From Nematostella vectensis (Eukaryota > Cnidaria > Anthozoa > Actiniaria > Edwardsiidae): DNA of 64,000 nt. Positions within the stretch are counted from its first letter, which is position 1. Each line of letters opens with the position of its first letter. The notes beneath the pieces are model-generated. The model was not told the DNA's origin and ran no database searches. It worked only from the letters and a program-made list of their open reading frames with translations. Of the stretch, positions 1 to 10,556 are shown piece by piece. The position numbers and the translations under genes were made by a program. Location of the stretch: assembly GCF_932526225.1 (NCBI RefSeq), contig NC_064046.1, positions 12,569,208-12,633,207 on the forward strand, in the 5' to 3' direction.

Positions 1-147
1 GACTGTGTTCTGGAGAGGGTTGACTGTGTTCTGGAGAGGGTTGACTGTGTTCTGGAGAGGGTAGACTGTGTTCTTGAGAGGGTAGACTGTGTTCTGGAGA
101 GGGTTGACTGTGTTCTGGAGAGGGTTGACTGTGTTTTAGAGCACCAA
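1..147. repeat. 21-bp minisatellite, about 7 copies
   Basis: Tandem copies of a 21-bp unit (GACTGTGTTCTGGAGAGGGT plus T or A) run from the window edge to about 147, with single-base variants such as TTCTTGAGAG and TTTTAGAG at the right end. The array probably extends left beyond the window. It lies downstream of, or in an intron of, the MIF4G-like gene on the minus strand. Confidence 0.95.
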
Positions 148-498
148 TCTTGGTTGACAACAATGGAAGATCACACCTTGGTGCCCTAAATCGGTCTACA
201 ACCGTCCGTGTCTAAATTAGAGAAATTAAATGTTATTCAATTATAATCACACAAATAGCAAAAAATAAGTGGCTTACTAAACAGCACTGTAGACAGCACT
301 GACCTATCTGTAATTCAGTCCTATGGAGATACTAAGTAAATACAATGGTGGACGGTTGCCTAATGACTTATTGTCTAGAGACCAGTAATCTATCTAGATT
401 CTCCGTTGAGAACCAACAAGAATGGAGTCGACGCAACACTGATATTCTAGTTGGCAAGAGATGTAAAGAGGTTAAATTCATGGACGTATTCCAATTAC

Positions 499-3268
499 CT
501 GTGTCAGGATGACATGTGTTGTCCAGTCTTCAGTGTTGGACAGGCTCTCTGGACGGGTCATGGCTGCAGGTGAGAGCGCTAAGCTGAGAAGGAAGTCTCT
601 GGAGTAATGAGCAGGGTCTGTCGTGTTCCCATTGGGACTAACAGACTTGACTGGGAATTCTAGGGACAACAATAACAATTAGAACCTTAGATATACAGTG
701 TTGTAGTGTGGTTACTAGGAACTCTAGATTCAGTTATATTACATGGTTACTAGGAATTCTATATATAATAATATAACATGGTTTATTTATGACTCGGTTA
801 TCAATTATTATTACTAATTTGTTGATGAGACTAGGTTTAGTCAAAATGATGCAATCTTTAATGACCATGCTTGCTAAATACAGAGATTCCAAATCACACC
901 AAACAAATTTGACATACCTAGACTGCACTGGTGAGCATCTCCCCAGCTGTTGCACCAGGAACTAAACCTGGCATCAACACCTAATCCAGGACACATTGCC
1001 TCTGACTGGCTCCTCTGGTGATGGTCTGCAATGGTCTGTAATTGTCTGCCAGGTTGACCATGCCGTTGTATAGGACACCCTTGTCTGGTCCCAGAGTCAT
1101 CTGAGAGGGAGTGTGCAAAGAGTCTCCTGCCATCATGGGGGTAGCCTGTAGCCTGCGGGTGGAATCTTTCCCTGAGTGTTGTCTCAGGAGTTACACTTCC
1201 AGGAGAGCCGAATCCACCACGTGGCCTGTAATTATTATCTGATTTCGCTGGGCTTGGCACCGTCCTTGAGCTCTGTACATCCTCAAGAAGTGAATCTGCT
1301 GTAATATAGACTTTCCTTTTTGAGGTTACAAAGCTGTTCCTACCAGGTTGATAATCCTTTGTTAAGTCTTTTGTACTATTATTAATGTCACTGTGATGTC
1401 TTTGCCTAATGTTTGCTTGGTCGCCCTGTGCAGCAAAGTTACCCATTACAGACTCCAAAGATAATGACCTCTGGTGATTTCCAGTGGTCTGTTTCTCTCC
1501 ACTACCTGACTCCTTAACACTGCAGAAGCTCATATCTATGGTATCATAACCCAAATCATTTGTGGTGTCACTATTGTAATAATCATTGGCAGGCTCTTCT
1601 CCAACAGTACTAGCTGTAGTTTTCTGCCCTATTATCTCAACTGGTGAGTCTGTTTCCTTGACAGCAATATGCTTTAGCTGCGTTTTTAAGTTTGGTTTCT
1701 CATCAGCACCATTGCACCTAGGTTGCCGTTCCTGAAGCATTGAGGAGTCTGTTTCAGGAGGGACATCTTGCCTGCTTGAAGTGTCTGCATGAAGGGATTC
1801 TTGGCTTTGGAACACATCCTCACAGGATCCAGCAGAGCCAAGGGAGGTTGGCGTGTCTGGTAAACCTGAATCAAAGCTCTCCTTTCTCTCTTCCATGTGC
1901 TGCAAATGAAGAGGAAACATTTTGCAGGTTCTGTGACAATGGAAAAATAAAGTATGGTAAACATAGTACATAAGGTCACTCAACCCCTTATATTCGCAAG
2001 ATCACATGCTCTCATACATGCACAGCCTTCTCAAAACCCGCTGGTTGCCGGCTCAATGAGTCTCCCTCTCTGGAGATCTGTCTATCCAGACAGATGTTAC
2101 ATTATTTTTGTTATTGACAACAAAAATGAAAGCTTCAACAACCTAAACTGCCTCCAAATCCATAATGACCTGCTCTTCAAAGTTTTCTTTGAGAAGGCTG
2201 TATGTGTGGTTCCAGAATCATCCATGTACCCCCCATACCAAGGGGGAATTGGAAATTTCAGGGTTGGGTTGTCATCCATTGTCCTATTTCAGGGAAGTCT
2301 GCACACAGACATTGTGTTTTGACCACACCCCTCCAAGGGAAGGTCCCAATTTTAGATAATCAACATAACAGGTTTTGGAAAAAATTTAATTAAATTACTT
2401 GTACCAGACTCAGGGCAACTCTGCATTTCACAATAAGCTTTAACCTCTTCCCTGAGACTGGAACACTCACCTTAAAATATGCATCCTTGTAATACAAGCA
2501 AGCAGATGGCCTCAATTTCCACTTGGCTGCTCTAAGCTCCTTCAGTTGCATCAAGCGCATCCTGGCATAGTTTGAAATCTGGTCCACAGAGTACAGCAAC
2601 CTAGTAATTTGATTAAAAGTCCTTTCCATATTCTTCGGCCCATCCTTGTCGAGAATCTCTCCAACTGTGCCAAAGATATCAGAGACAGCATCAATGAAGG
2701 AGTTGTCATTAAGGCACACTGGAGCACCTGGCATGAAGTAAGGCCAGAATGCTCTGGCAATGTCAACCAAATAACTTTCAACACCATCTTTATGTGACTC
2801 GGGAAGATCTTCAAGGTTGTATAGGCTTACAAGAAGGGTGACAATTCCAAGCTGGGATGGTGTAGGTGCCTTGAGAAGAGTCAGATTTTTTAAAAGGTCA
2901 TTGCATCCTTTTTCCAGCTGCAGTGTCAAACCTTCAACTATGGCATCTTCATCATCAAGCTGTGTTAATTCATGAAACAGCTTTGCTATCAAAATATTTC
3001 TGCAGCGATCCTTCCAGGAAACTTCACGAAAAACCTGGAAACATTCTTCAAGGGTGAGCATCTTAGATTTGAGGGAGGAGATGAGGGAATCTCGTATGAG
3101 ACAGCCTTCTTCCGGATGATCATGTAAGAAAAGTAACCTGTCTTTGTATTCCTCAAGGAGTTGATTATTTATATGTACATAGCTGAGCTGAAGTTTCTTG
3201 ACCTGTTGACGTTGATGAGGTCGGCGTAATGGAACAGACGGCCTCCTCATTTGGATTGTTGAGATCAT
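499..3268 (-). CDS. MIF4G-like domain protein with eIF4E-binding motif (Mextli-like?), 3' partial
   Basis: Three coding exons on the minus strand: 3283-2471 (presumed ATG at 3268), 1899-918 and 659-499. All have GT-AG borders and compatible phases, giving 647 codons. Residues about 45-255 are an all-helical region resembling MIF4G. It ends in a segment with ISNYARMRLMQLKELR followed by AAKW, like the R-x-R-F-x-L-x-D-hydrophobic-x-LR-x-x-x-W close of MIF4G domains. The second exon is a disordered, Ser/Thr-rich linker (SFDSGLPDTPTSLGS near its start). The third holds YSRDFLL (about residues 612-618), a perfect Y-x4-L-hydrophobic eIF4E-binding consensus. MIF4G plus an eIF4E-binding motif is the plan of the metazoan translation factor Mextli; its KH domain is not seen here. 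A role in cap-dependent translation is inferred. No stop is reached, so the C-terminus lies left of 499 or outside the window. Upstream exons may exist, because the acceptor at 3284/3285 precedes the chosen Met. Confidence 0.6.
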
Positions 3269-3283
3269 ACCACCTTTAATCAC

Positions 3284-5499
3284 CTGTAAACAAAATGAAA
3301 ATAAAAACATTTCTTTCTAGCAAATGCCCTGCTATTATTGAATATCATCATGCCTTATACATGCAACTAATTGTTATAATTTTGATAGCCACATTCTCTC
3401 ACCGAAAAACCCTGAAATTCCAGGATTGTGTGTTTCTTGTGCAAAGATAGGTTTTACATACCTGAGAAAATCTCTGCACAGCATTGCAAGTTATCCCACC
3501 CTTATTTTAAGTCAAAACTAAAGAGCAAATTTTTTTTTTCTGAAAAACCCTACTATAGAGTCCCAAGACATGATGAAGTGTGACTCCTTTTGCACCATGC
3601 AATTTTGTTTCTGCATGGTGTTTAGTTTCCAAGTTATTATAATCCTTTTGTCCCAAACAATAGACACAAGTGATTAGGATTTCATTGTATATATTTTCTT
3701 TCGCCGCCGTTAACATGAAATTAGTGTTTAGTCTTTATAATTAATATCCATGTTATTATAATTAAAATCCCTTTGTCCTAACAAAAGATATTAAGTGTAG
3801 GTCAAAATGTCACGCCGTCGACCACACATAAGCAAGCATGAAATAAGAAGCCGAATATTGTAAAAATTATCATTTTCTTTAACAAAAAGGCATACAAAGA
3901 AAAACATGTTCACTGTCTCTGAAAAGATGAGACTTCGGAGGTTGCACTAATTTAGGTGAAATGTGGAATAATTATTGCCTCGGATCTTCAACCACTACAG
4001 ATACTTAATAAAATAGCTCTGATAAGAAGGCATATAACAAAAAATGCAAGATGATTCTCGGTGTTTCTTAGGCTGTCTCATAACAGAGAAAAAGTTACGA
4101 TGATTCACGGTTCACGTCGCAGCAAGAAAAGTCACACCTCGAAAAGCGCTGCTCTCAACTCTTGAAGCACCCTTCAAGGTCATTGAAACACGGAAAAAAA
4201 TAAGGAAATGCTATAGAGGTTGTTTAGATGTTGCTGTCAAAGTAAATATCCATTGCTGTTAAGGAAAACCCAAGAATTGTGTATTTTCCACTATGTCAAC
4301 ATCTAGCGAGTCGCGCCGACCCGAAGCTGAAGCGAGCTTCTTCAAACATCACAAACCGCAACAACGCTGCTCAGTGAAAACATTTCTAGGGCAGCCCGTA
4401 TAAAGAAGAAAGCAATGAAGAATTGTCTTGCCTGTTAATGCAGCAAACGTAATGTTTTTTTTCCGAGCGCAGTTGACAGATGATTCTCCGGCCACGAGGG
4501 AAGACGATCTGAGCTCCGTAGCATCTGGTGATGTGTGATAAACATTCCCGCGGAGATCCCATGCTGCTTTGCGCCCCAGGCGGGAAAATTAACCCCCAGG
4601 GGGTAGGGGTCAAGAGCAAAGAACAAGCACAAGGCGTCCCTTACCGCTTTTTTTTTTTTTTTTTGCGCTTTGTTTACCCAGGTTTACCCCGGTTTTTTCG
4701 CAATCTACCAAGTCGTGGCCGCTATTTTGTTTTGGCCGCGCACGAACTAGCAAATTCGTGTTATTTTAGCCATTTTATTATTTTTATTTTTTGGCAAGAT
4801 GTTTTAGGGCGCGTTTTTTTCCTATCATTCTGGAATGACAATGGTTGGAAGAGAATGGTCAGAATGGCATTCGAGTCATTCTGCAACATTCTACTACAGA
4901 AGTTTCCTGGAAGAACCTTTTTTAAAAGAACATTCTGCCTGAGATTTCACCAAATTTTACATTCTGAGGCTCAGATAGCAGAAAAAATTCTTTCGAAAAA
5001 GTGTATTCCAGTTCCACCAAAATACACGGATGCAGAGCGGGATGATAATTAGTTTTTTCATATGTGCTTGCGTACAGTCGCGTCTGAACTCAGCAAACCG
5101 CGACTGGAACCCCAAGGACAACATAATCGAACGCTTTATTTCATGGCGCATCCTATCATCTCACTCCTCCTACAACAGCTCCAGTAAAAGATGCAATCTG
5201 TCTCAAAGAAAAACATATCATCATTCGCCATTCCAAGCTGTCAACTGTAAACAAGCGCAAGGAGCGCGGGTCATCACGCCGCCTCAAAAACAAAGCCTTG
5301 CCACAATTGAACCATTCAAATTTCACGCCTTTATTTATGTAAATTATGTATATAGACTGTATATACGCGATGGTAACAATTCGCAAAATCCGCTGATGAT
5401 TGGGCAACCAACCACGAAACAGGCTTGTAGGGATGAAACAGTAGTTTGCGTGTTTTTTTTTCCAATAAATCCCTCTTCAAAGCTGTAGCAGACCTCAAA
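3284..5499. other. 5' flank of the MIF4G-like gene; no coding exon recognised
   Basis: No convincing coding exon here. The stretch about 4280-4760 is richer in CpG than its surroundings and is the most likely place for the untranslated first exon and promoter of the minus-strand gene, because a 3' splice site sits just upstream of that gene's first visible coding exon. A poly-T run lies near 4650. Several open frames here are short and show no family resemblance. Confidence 0.4.
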
Positions 5500-5631
5500 A
5501 TATTGGGGGGAGGGAATGATACAGAAACATTAGGATTTTTCTTGATTTTCGAGTAGGGGAACAGCCATGCCCCTATTGGTCATTAGGGGGGCACGTGCCC
5601 ACAGTGCCCCGCCCACTACCACGGCCCTGCC
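5500..5631. mobile_element. Short nonautonomous element, 'CAGGGCCGT' family
   Basis: A G-run plus AT core carries the recurring phrases ACAGCCATGCCCCTATTGG and CAGTGCCCCGCCC and ends CACGGCCCTGCC. The same phrases recur near 18.3, 34.8, 39.1, 53.2, 53.8 and 59.1 kb, so this is a dispersed family of about 120-180 bp. Ends are approximate. A related fragment lies at about 5818-5840. Confidence 0.6.
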
Positions 5632-5908
5632 TTATCCTTTGCTTTATTGATGTGGATGACATAAGATTTGTGAATAGTGGAAAAGTATGTGACCGCAGAT
5701 CAATTATGAAACTCGGTTGAGCAAAAAAGGGGGGGCAGCTAAAAATTTGTCGTCTACAAGTTTTTAGTAAACCATCCTCACAATTCACTATATTTTAAAG
5801 CATTTTTTTTTTAAAGTAGGGGGGGCACAGCCAACCTCAGCCTACTCCTGGATCTACCAATGCAGTTCAAGTGATCTTTGCTGAAGTTCCCTAGTTTGTC
5901 ATTTAATA

Positions 5909-8900
5909 TCATGCTGTTTGTGACAGATCCACCAATCTGTCAATATCACGGTTCAGCCAGTCCTGAGTGATATCGTCAAGGTGATTATCAAAGTCTATAA
6001 GACTCTGGTAGGCCTTTCCCTCCAGTAGCTCTGAGGTAAGGCTCAGGGTATCGTCTCCTCCATCCACACAACTAGAAAGATGAAAATAATACTTAGGCAG
6101 GCAGTTTTGAAGCGGCATTGTCACACTATTAAACAGGCCATCTGTTCTAAATTATCAGTCACATTCTCAAAGAAATTTCAAATAGACACACAGCTTTCAC
6201 AATTTTAAAATATCTTTTGCTTTTCCATCAAAAATTGCATTTCCTTCGAAAATCTACCAGAAGCAAACTGGTGACAATGCGGCTTTATATAAGGTGATAT
6301 GCACAACAAAATCATCCACCATGTCTCACTTTCAACCAATCACAAGTGTCAGAGGCTTGAGATGTGTTGATGTCATTTCGCGTCAGGACAAGTTGGTTTG
6401 TTGTGGTAATCAATGCAACATTCACAAATTTTTATTGAAAAAAGTTAAACGACCTTTACTTTCTGCAACAAATGAAGAAGCAAGCTTTATGAGGCCCGAG
6501 TAGCAGCAACCTAGAAGGGTGATAATTGCAAGAGAGGTCCACTTGTTTTACCTGAGTGGTTTAAAATTTCAATAAAAACACTAGCGCAAAAAACTGGTTG
6601 AAACATGTGTACCCTTTAAGGGCTTAAAGTGTCACATGGCAAGGCTTTGACATTGATGCTCTTATTAGGGTCACGTCGGATAAAAGTGGTGCTCTTACTC
6701 CGAAACAGAAAATTCCATTTGTCTACATTGGGAGAAAGCATCAACATTGATAAGAGATAAAACCTTTTACACAGCAGCAAGAAAACAATGATCTGTCAAA
6801 CCTTGATAGAGTTTTCTCACTACTTTACTTGGTGGCATCATACACAAGTCTTTTGAAAAAGGTGAGCTAGTTAGACTTCATGGTATACTCACACATCTTT
6901 CTCACAGAATTTCCATTTGCTGTCATGTACTGTATAACACTGTTGGGGAAAAGATATTTCCAGTATTGTCATATGAATTTATCACAAGTTCTACAGTTTA
7001 TATGTGTGCCTTGTTCATTTAAAGCCTGATAACTCTGGACGGTTGGGATTTAAAGCACTAGCCTACCTTGCATGCCACTTCGTCACAGGAGATAGACATC
7101 TTTGAATTATCAATCTGAAAAAAAAAAGAACAAAAGTATTAACAATAAAATATATTAAACACATTACCTCAAAAAAATTTGCATCGATAAATATTGCATC
7201 TCCAGTTTCTGAGTTCTGATGTTATCCCCCTCTACCCGCCTAGTTGACTCCAATGAATTCACACACAGAGAAGAAAAAATTAGCCTGTTAGGCTAGTAGA
7301 GAATGATTTGCTGAATATATTAGCAAATCCAGCACCCTCCCCCCTCCACACACACACAATCAAGAAAAAAATGTTGCTATTGGCCTAGAATTGGAACCTT
7401 ATTAAACACCACTAACTGATTCTGCTTAATAGAATACAGAAGCTAAAAGCTTACCATGAGAATAAAACCATTGCTGCACTGATCTGCAATTTTTTCTCCA
7501 ATTTTGTAAGCAATGTTATCTGGACTGAAATAAAAAAGAGATTAAAATTGAAGCATATTACTGAAACACATATTATGAAACATAGCTAGCAATCAAACAA
7601 ATTCAGACAATATCTTACAAGTGCCACAATTGCACAATAAAACAAAATCAGAGCTTGGAACCTAGGTGATAGATCAAATAAAAAGAAAAAAATTTACAAA
7701 AAAGGGGATCTAGGAGAGGGTTCATAGGGTTCAAACCCCTTCTTTTGCGCTGCCAATGTGCAAAAAAATGACATACAGTATTTCCCCATTTGTTTTACTC
7801 CCCACATTGTCCCTGGGTCAAGCCCTTGTAACAGCAAAAAGGGAGATATGTCTCTACCACTAATACCTGTTGTTTTCTATATGTTCGTTGGCTTGGTAGT
7901 ATCCAATAATATGATGTCCCAATGTCTTACAATATGAATCCACCTACAAAAAAAATGTGATAAGAACATAAATGATAAGAGAGTACAAAAATGTTCATTA
8001 TTACAGAAACTAAACAGGTAACCAATACTAGTTGGAAATTGGTAATTAAAAACAGATGACAGAAAGCAATAATCAATCTACCTATGACATATATATTTGC
8101 TTTACACGCAAGGGTTTTATGAAGTTTCAGAGTAGGAGGTGGAGATTGATACATACAGTTGGGGGTAGAAGTTATTAGTTCAAAAATCAACTTTTTATAA
8201 AAAAAAAAAGTAGCTGACAGTTCTGCCGGCCCTAAATGAAACCCCTGACATGTTTTGATATAAAAACAGAATAATTGTTTGACCAGAATTGATGAAACAT
8301 TAATCACCATATTTTTTTTTCTCTATATCATCCAAGAGACTCCGAGACCATGGTAAAAAAACGAGGCTCCGAGACCCCTAAAATTTTGGTTAAAAAAATG
8401 AGACTTCGAGACTTGCGTAAAAACGCCAAGATTCCGAGACTTTGCAAAATTTTTGCAAGACTTTCGAAATTTGGTGGTACCCATTGCTACCCCTCAGATT
8501 GCACATAACAACCAAATATATAGTTAGTCAAAACTAAATATACTGATTATGATTAATTATTATAATCGGTAACATAGAAATTGATTGATATTGAAAATCA
8601 ATAACTAACTAATAACCAATAGGGCTGCTTGATATTCCTGTTTTTGACACTAGGTATTTTCTTTAATTTGGCCCAGGGGGGAGGGGAGGGGGCTTATTGA
8701 AGTGGGGACTTAGAGTTTGTGGACTTGGTAGAGTTTTTATTATCATTGATTGGCCAAATGAATGCTTTATAGTCAAATAATAGTCAACCAATTGTAATTG
8801 TAATTGTAATTACGCTAGGTGGAACCTGGATTCTACAATAACCTCAAATTTAACGATGACGTTTCTTTCTCCCGGCGGAAATACAGTGTATGAGACATAA

Positions 8901-10265
8901 CCTTGATCTAACGATATTAGAAAAAACGATATTCTCGATTTTATGATACAAATCTGTTCTCCCGAGCATAATTTTGACCTCGATACAACGATATACTCTG
9001 TCTATCAACAAAGAGAGAAAAACTCAAGACACCACACACGTACAGTACAGTAAACAGTTTTTCTTGACTTGACAGATCTTGTTAAATGCAGATTACAGTT
9101 TACAGAGAGTAACTGTACAGTCTTACACAGAGTACAGTAGTAGTAGAAGTAGAAGTAGTAGAAAGTAGTAGAAACTTTATTAAAGTGTCATAAACAACCT
9201 CTAGCCGGGGATAAGACCCCTACTAATTGGGGGACACAAAAAAAAGATAAAATTATAAAAATTATACTGATTATTAAAAATTTAAAATTGTAGATTCTTA
9301 CTGATAAAGCTAAATAAATATATATATATATATATAAATACATGTAAATTGATTGTAATCTATATGAGATTATGAAAAAAAATTGACTAGATTTAAAAAT
9401 TATCATGCGGAACATAGGGCACAGCCCTTGCAATTTTCTATAAATTCGAAATCCTTTTTTCTCATAGTCACTTTAAAACTTTTTAAACTGTCAATTGATC
9501 TTTCTGCCCTAGGTAGGCTATTCCATAGTTTAGCCCCCATATATCTTAGGGAATGTTTCCCGTAAGTGACTGTGTTAAATCTTGGAATAACAAAATCGGA
9601 CAATCTTAAATTATAGTTCGTGTTTTTTTTAGAAAACAAATCACTAATCCCAGATGGACAAAGGCCATTTTTAACTTTGTACATTAAGATGCAAATGTCT
9701 TTTACAGGAACGTGCCTTAAGAGCTGTTTTTAAAGACTGGAATTGCACTTACCACGAACTATTAATAAAGGCTAATTTATCTACTCTACGTAATCGTAGT
9801 ACAGTTACAATATTATTATTTTGAAAAAAATTGATAATTAACCCGACCTCGCTACAACGATGTTTTCAATGGATTTTTCTTTATATCGTAAAATCGAGGA
9901 CCTCTTTCTAACGATACCTCGATTTTACGATACATTTTCTTTCTCCCGAGGAACATCGTACAATCAAGGTTCCATTGTAGTTCTTCTTTTTATTCTATTT
10001 TGATGAAACCATTTTGATTCTTATATAATTAAAAATATAAATTAGTGAAATAACATAGCTCTAGACTTACCTGAGTGAGGGCAACCTCCAAAAGAGGCGC
10101 TAAGCCGAGGCAATGATGAAACAAAGGCACCGCATCTAAAACATACAATTCTCCATCGTGGGTGACTTCTTCTCCTAATAAAACGCCATTCACTGCCTTG
10201 TGAGGGTATTTAGACGCGTGGAGAAGCATCTTGGCATATGCCCGTGCCGATATTCTATATTTCAT
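5909..10265 (-). CDS. EMC8: ER membrane protein complex subunit 8
   Basis: Six exons on the minus strand: 10265-10071, 7943-7867, 7524-7455, 7114-7067, 6939-6893 and 6071-5909. They sum to 600 nt, 199 residues plus stop; human EMC8 is about 210. The first exon carries the family start (MKYRISARAYAKMLLHASKY, then PHKAVNGVLLG) of the MPN-like fold. The catalytic JAMM metal ligands are absent, as in EMC8/EMC9. Later exons give HIIGYYQANE and end with DITQDWLNRDIDRLVDLSQ, both matching the family. EMC8 is a cytosolic-face subunit of the EMC, which inserts tail-anchored and polytopic proteins into the ER membrane. The ATG at 10265 is chosen by homology; an upstream in-frame extension to 10544 has no family support and is probably 5' UTR. 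Introns hold transposons (8818-9977, 6127-6288). The gene is divergent from the one starting at 10557. Confidence 0.95.
6127..6288. mobile_element. TTAA-type MITE, 5'-truncated copy
   Basis: This matches the copies at 16434, 41634 and 57945 (AACAGGCCATC, then TTCTAAATTATCA) and ends ACTGGTGACAATGCGGCTTTA, the family's right terminus. The left terminus is missing and the middle is diverged. It lies in the EMC8 intron between the exons at 6893 and 6071. Confidence 0.75.
8330..8480. repeat. Degenerate short repeats with GACTCCGAGAC-like motif
   Basis: About five imperfect copies of (G)AGACTCCGAGAC or GACTTCGAGACT are separated by A/T runs. It lies in an EMC8 intron and no coding role is evident. 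Confidence 0.5.
8818..9977. mobile_element. Tc1/mariner-pogo-like DNA transposon remnant, TA-flanked
   Basis: The left end GGTGGAACCTGGATT and the reverse complement of the right end CAATGGAACCTTGATT form imperfect terminal inverted repeats. Each is bordered by TA (8816-8817 and 9978-9979). Subterminal zones at both ends share ACGAT and CTCGATTTTA blocks in opposite orientation. No transposase frame survives. A non-LTR retrotransposon fragment is inserted inside. Assignment to the pogo group rests on TIR style and TA target only. Confidence 0.55.
9128..9700 (-). pseudogene. Non-LTR retrotransposon reverse-transcriptase C-terminus, fragment
   Basis: The minus-strand frame 9684-9403 reads YNLRLSDFVIPRF, then LRYMGAKLWNSLP, the typical C-terminal tail of metazoan non-LTR retrotransposon ORF2 proteins. 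It ends shortly before a degenerate (TAG)n tract at 9128-9175, which would be the element's 3' microsatellite tail. The fragment is 5'-truncated and sits inside the TA-flanked transposon. Confidence 0.75.
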
Positions 10266-10556
10266 GGCTGTATTTGATGGGAAAACTATAAAAAAATTGA
10301 GTGTAAACGGAGAGGATTTTACAAAATACTGGTAGTAGCCATCTTGACACGAGGCTGAGTGACCACTCCTGATGTGTGCACGGGTGGTTACCAAGTCGTT
10401 TACAACTCGAGTCAAAGAAAACATCATCGCTATCACTTTTGTTCTTCTGCGCTTCTCAAATCGTTTGTAGGGGCTCTCAAGTTGGAATCTATGAAAAAAG
10501 TTAATTACCTGTAAATGCTGAGGGATCAGCGATTCGTTGTCCATTAGAATCTGGAG
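10266..10556. promoter_or_regulatory. Probable bidirectional promoter of EMC8 and the 767-residue gene
   Basis: Two well-supported genes start head-to-head with only 291 bp between their ATG codons (EMC8 at 10265 minus, the other at 10557 plus). Both 5' UTRs and the core promoter must fit here unless untranslated exons lie further away. No TATA box is obvious. This is an inference from gene geometry. Confidence 0.55.

Noticed and set aside
10266..10544. N-terminal extension of EMC8 beginning MDNESLIPQHLQVINFF
   Set aside because: The EMC8 family starts at the MKYRIS methionine; the extension has no resemblance and covers the promoter interval.
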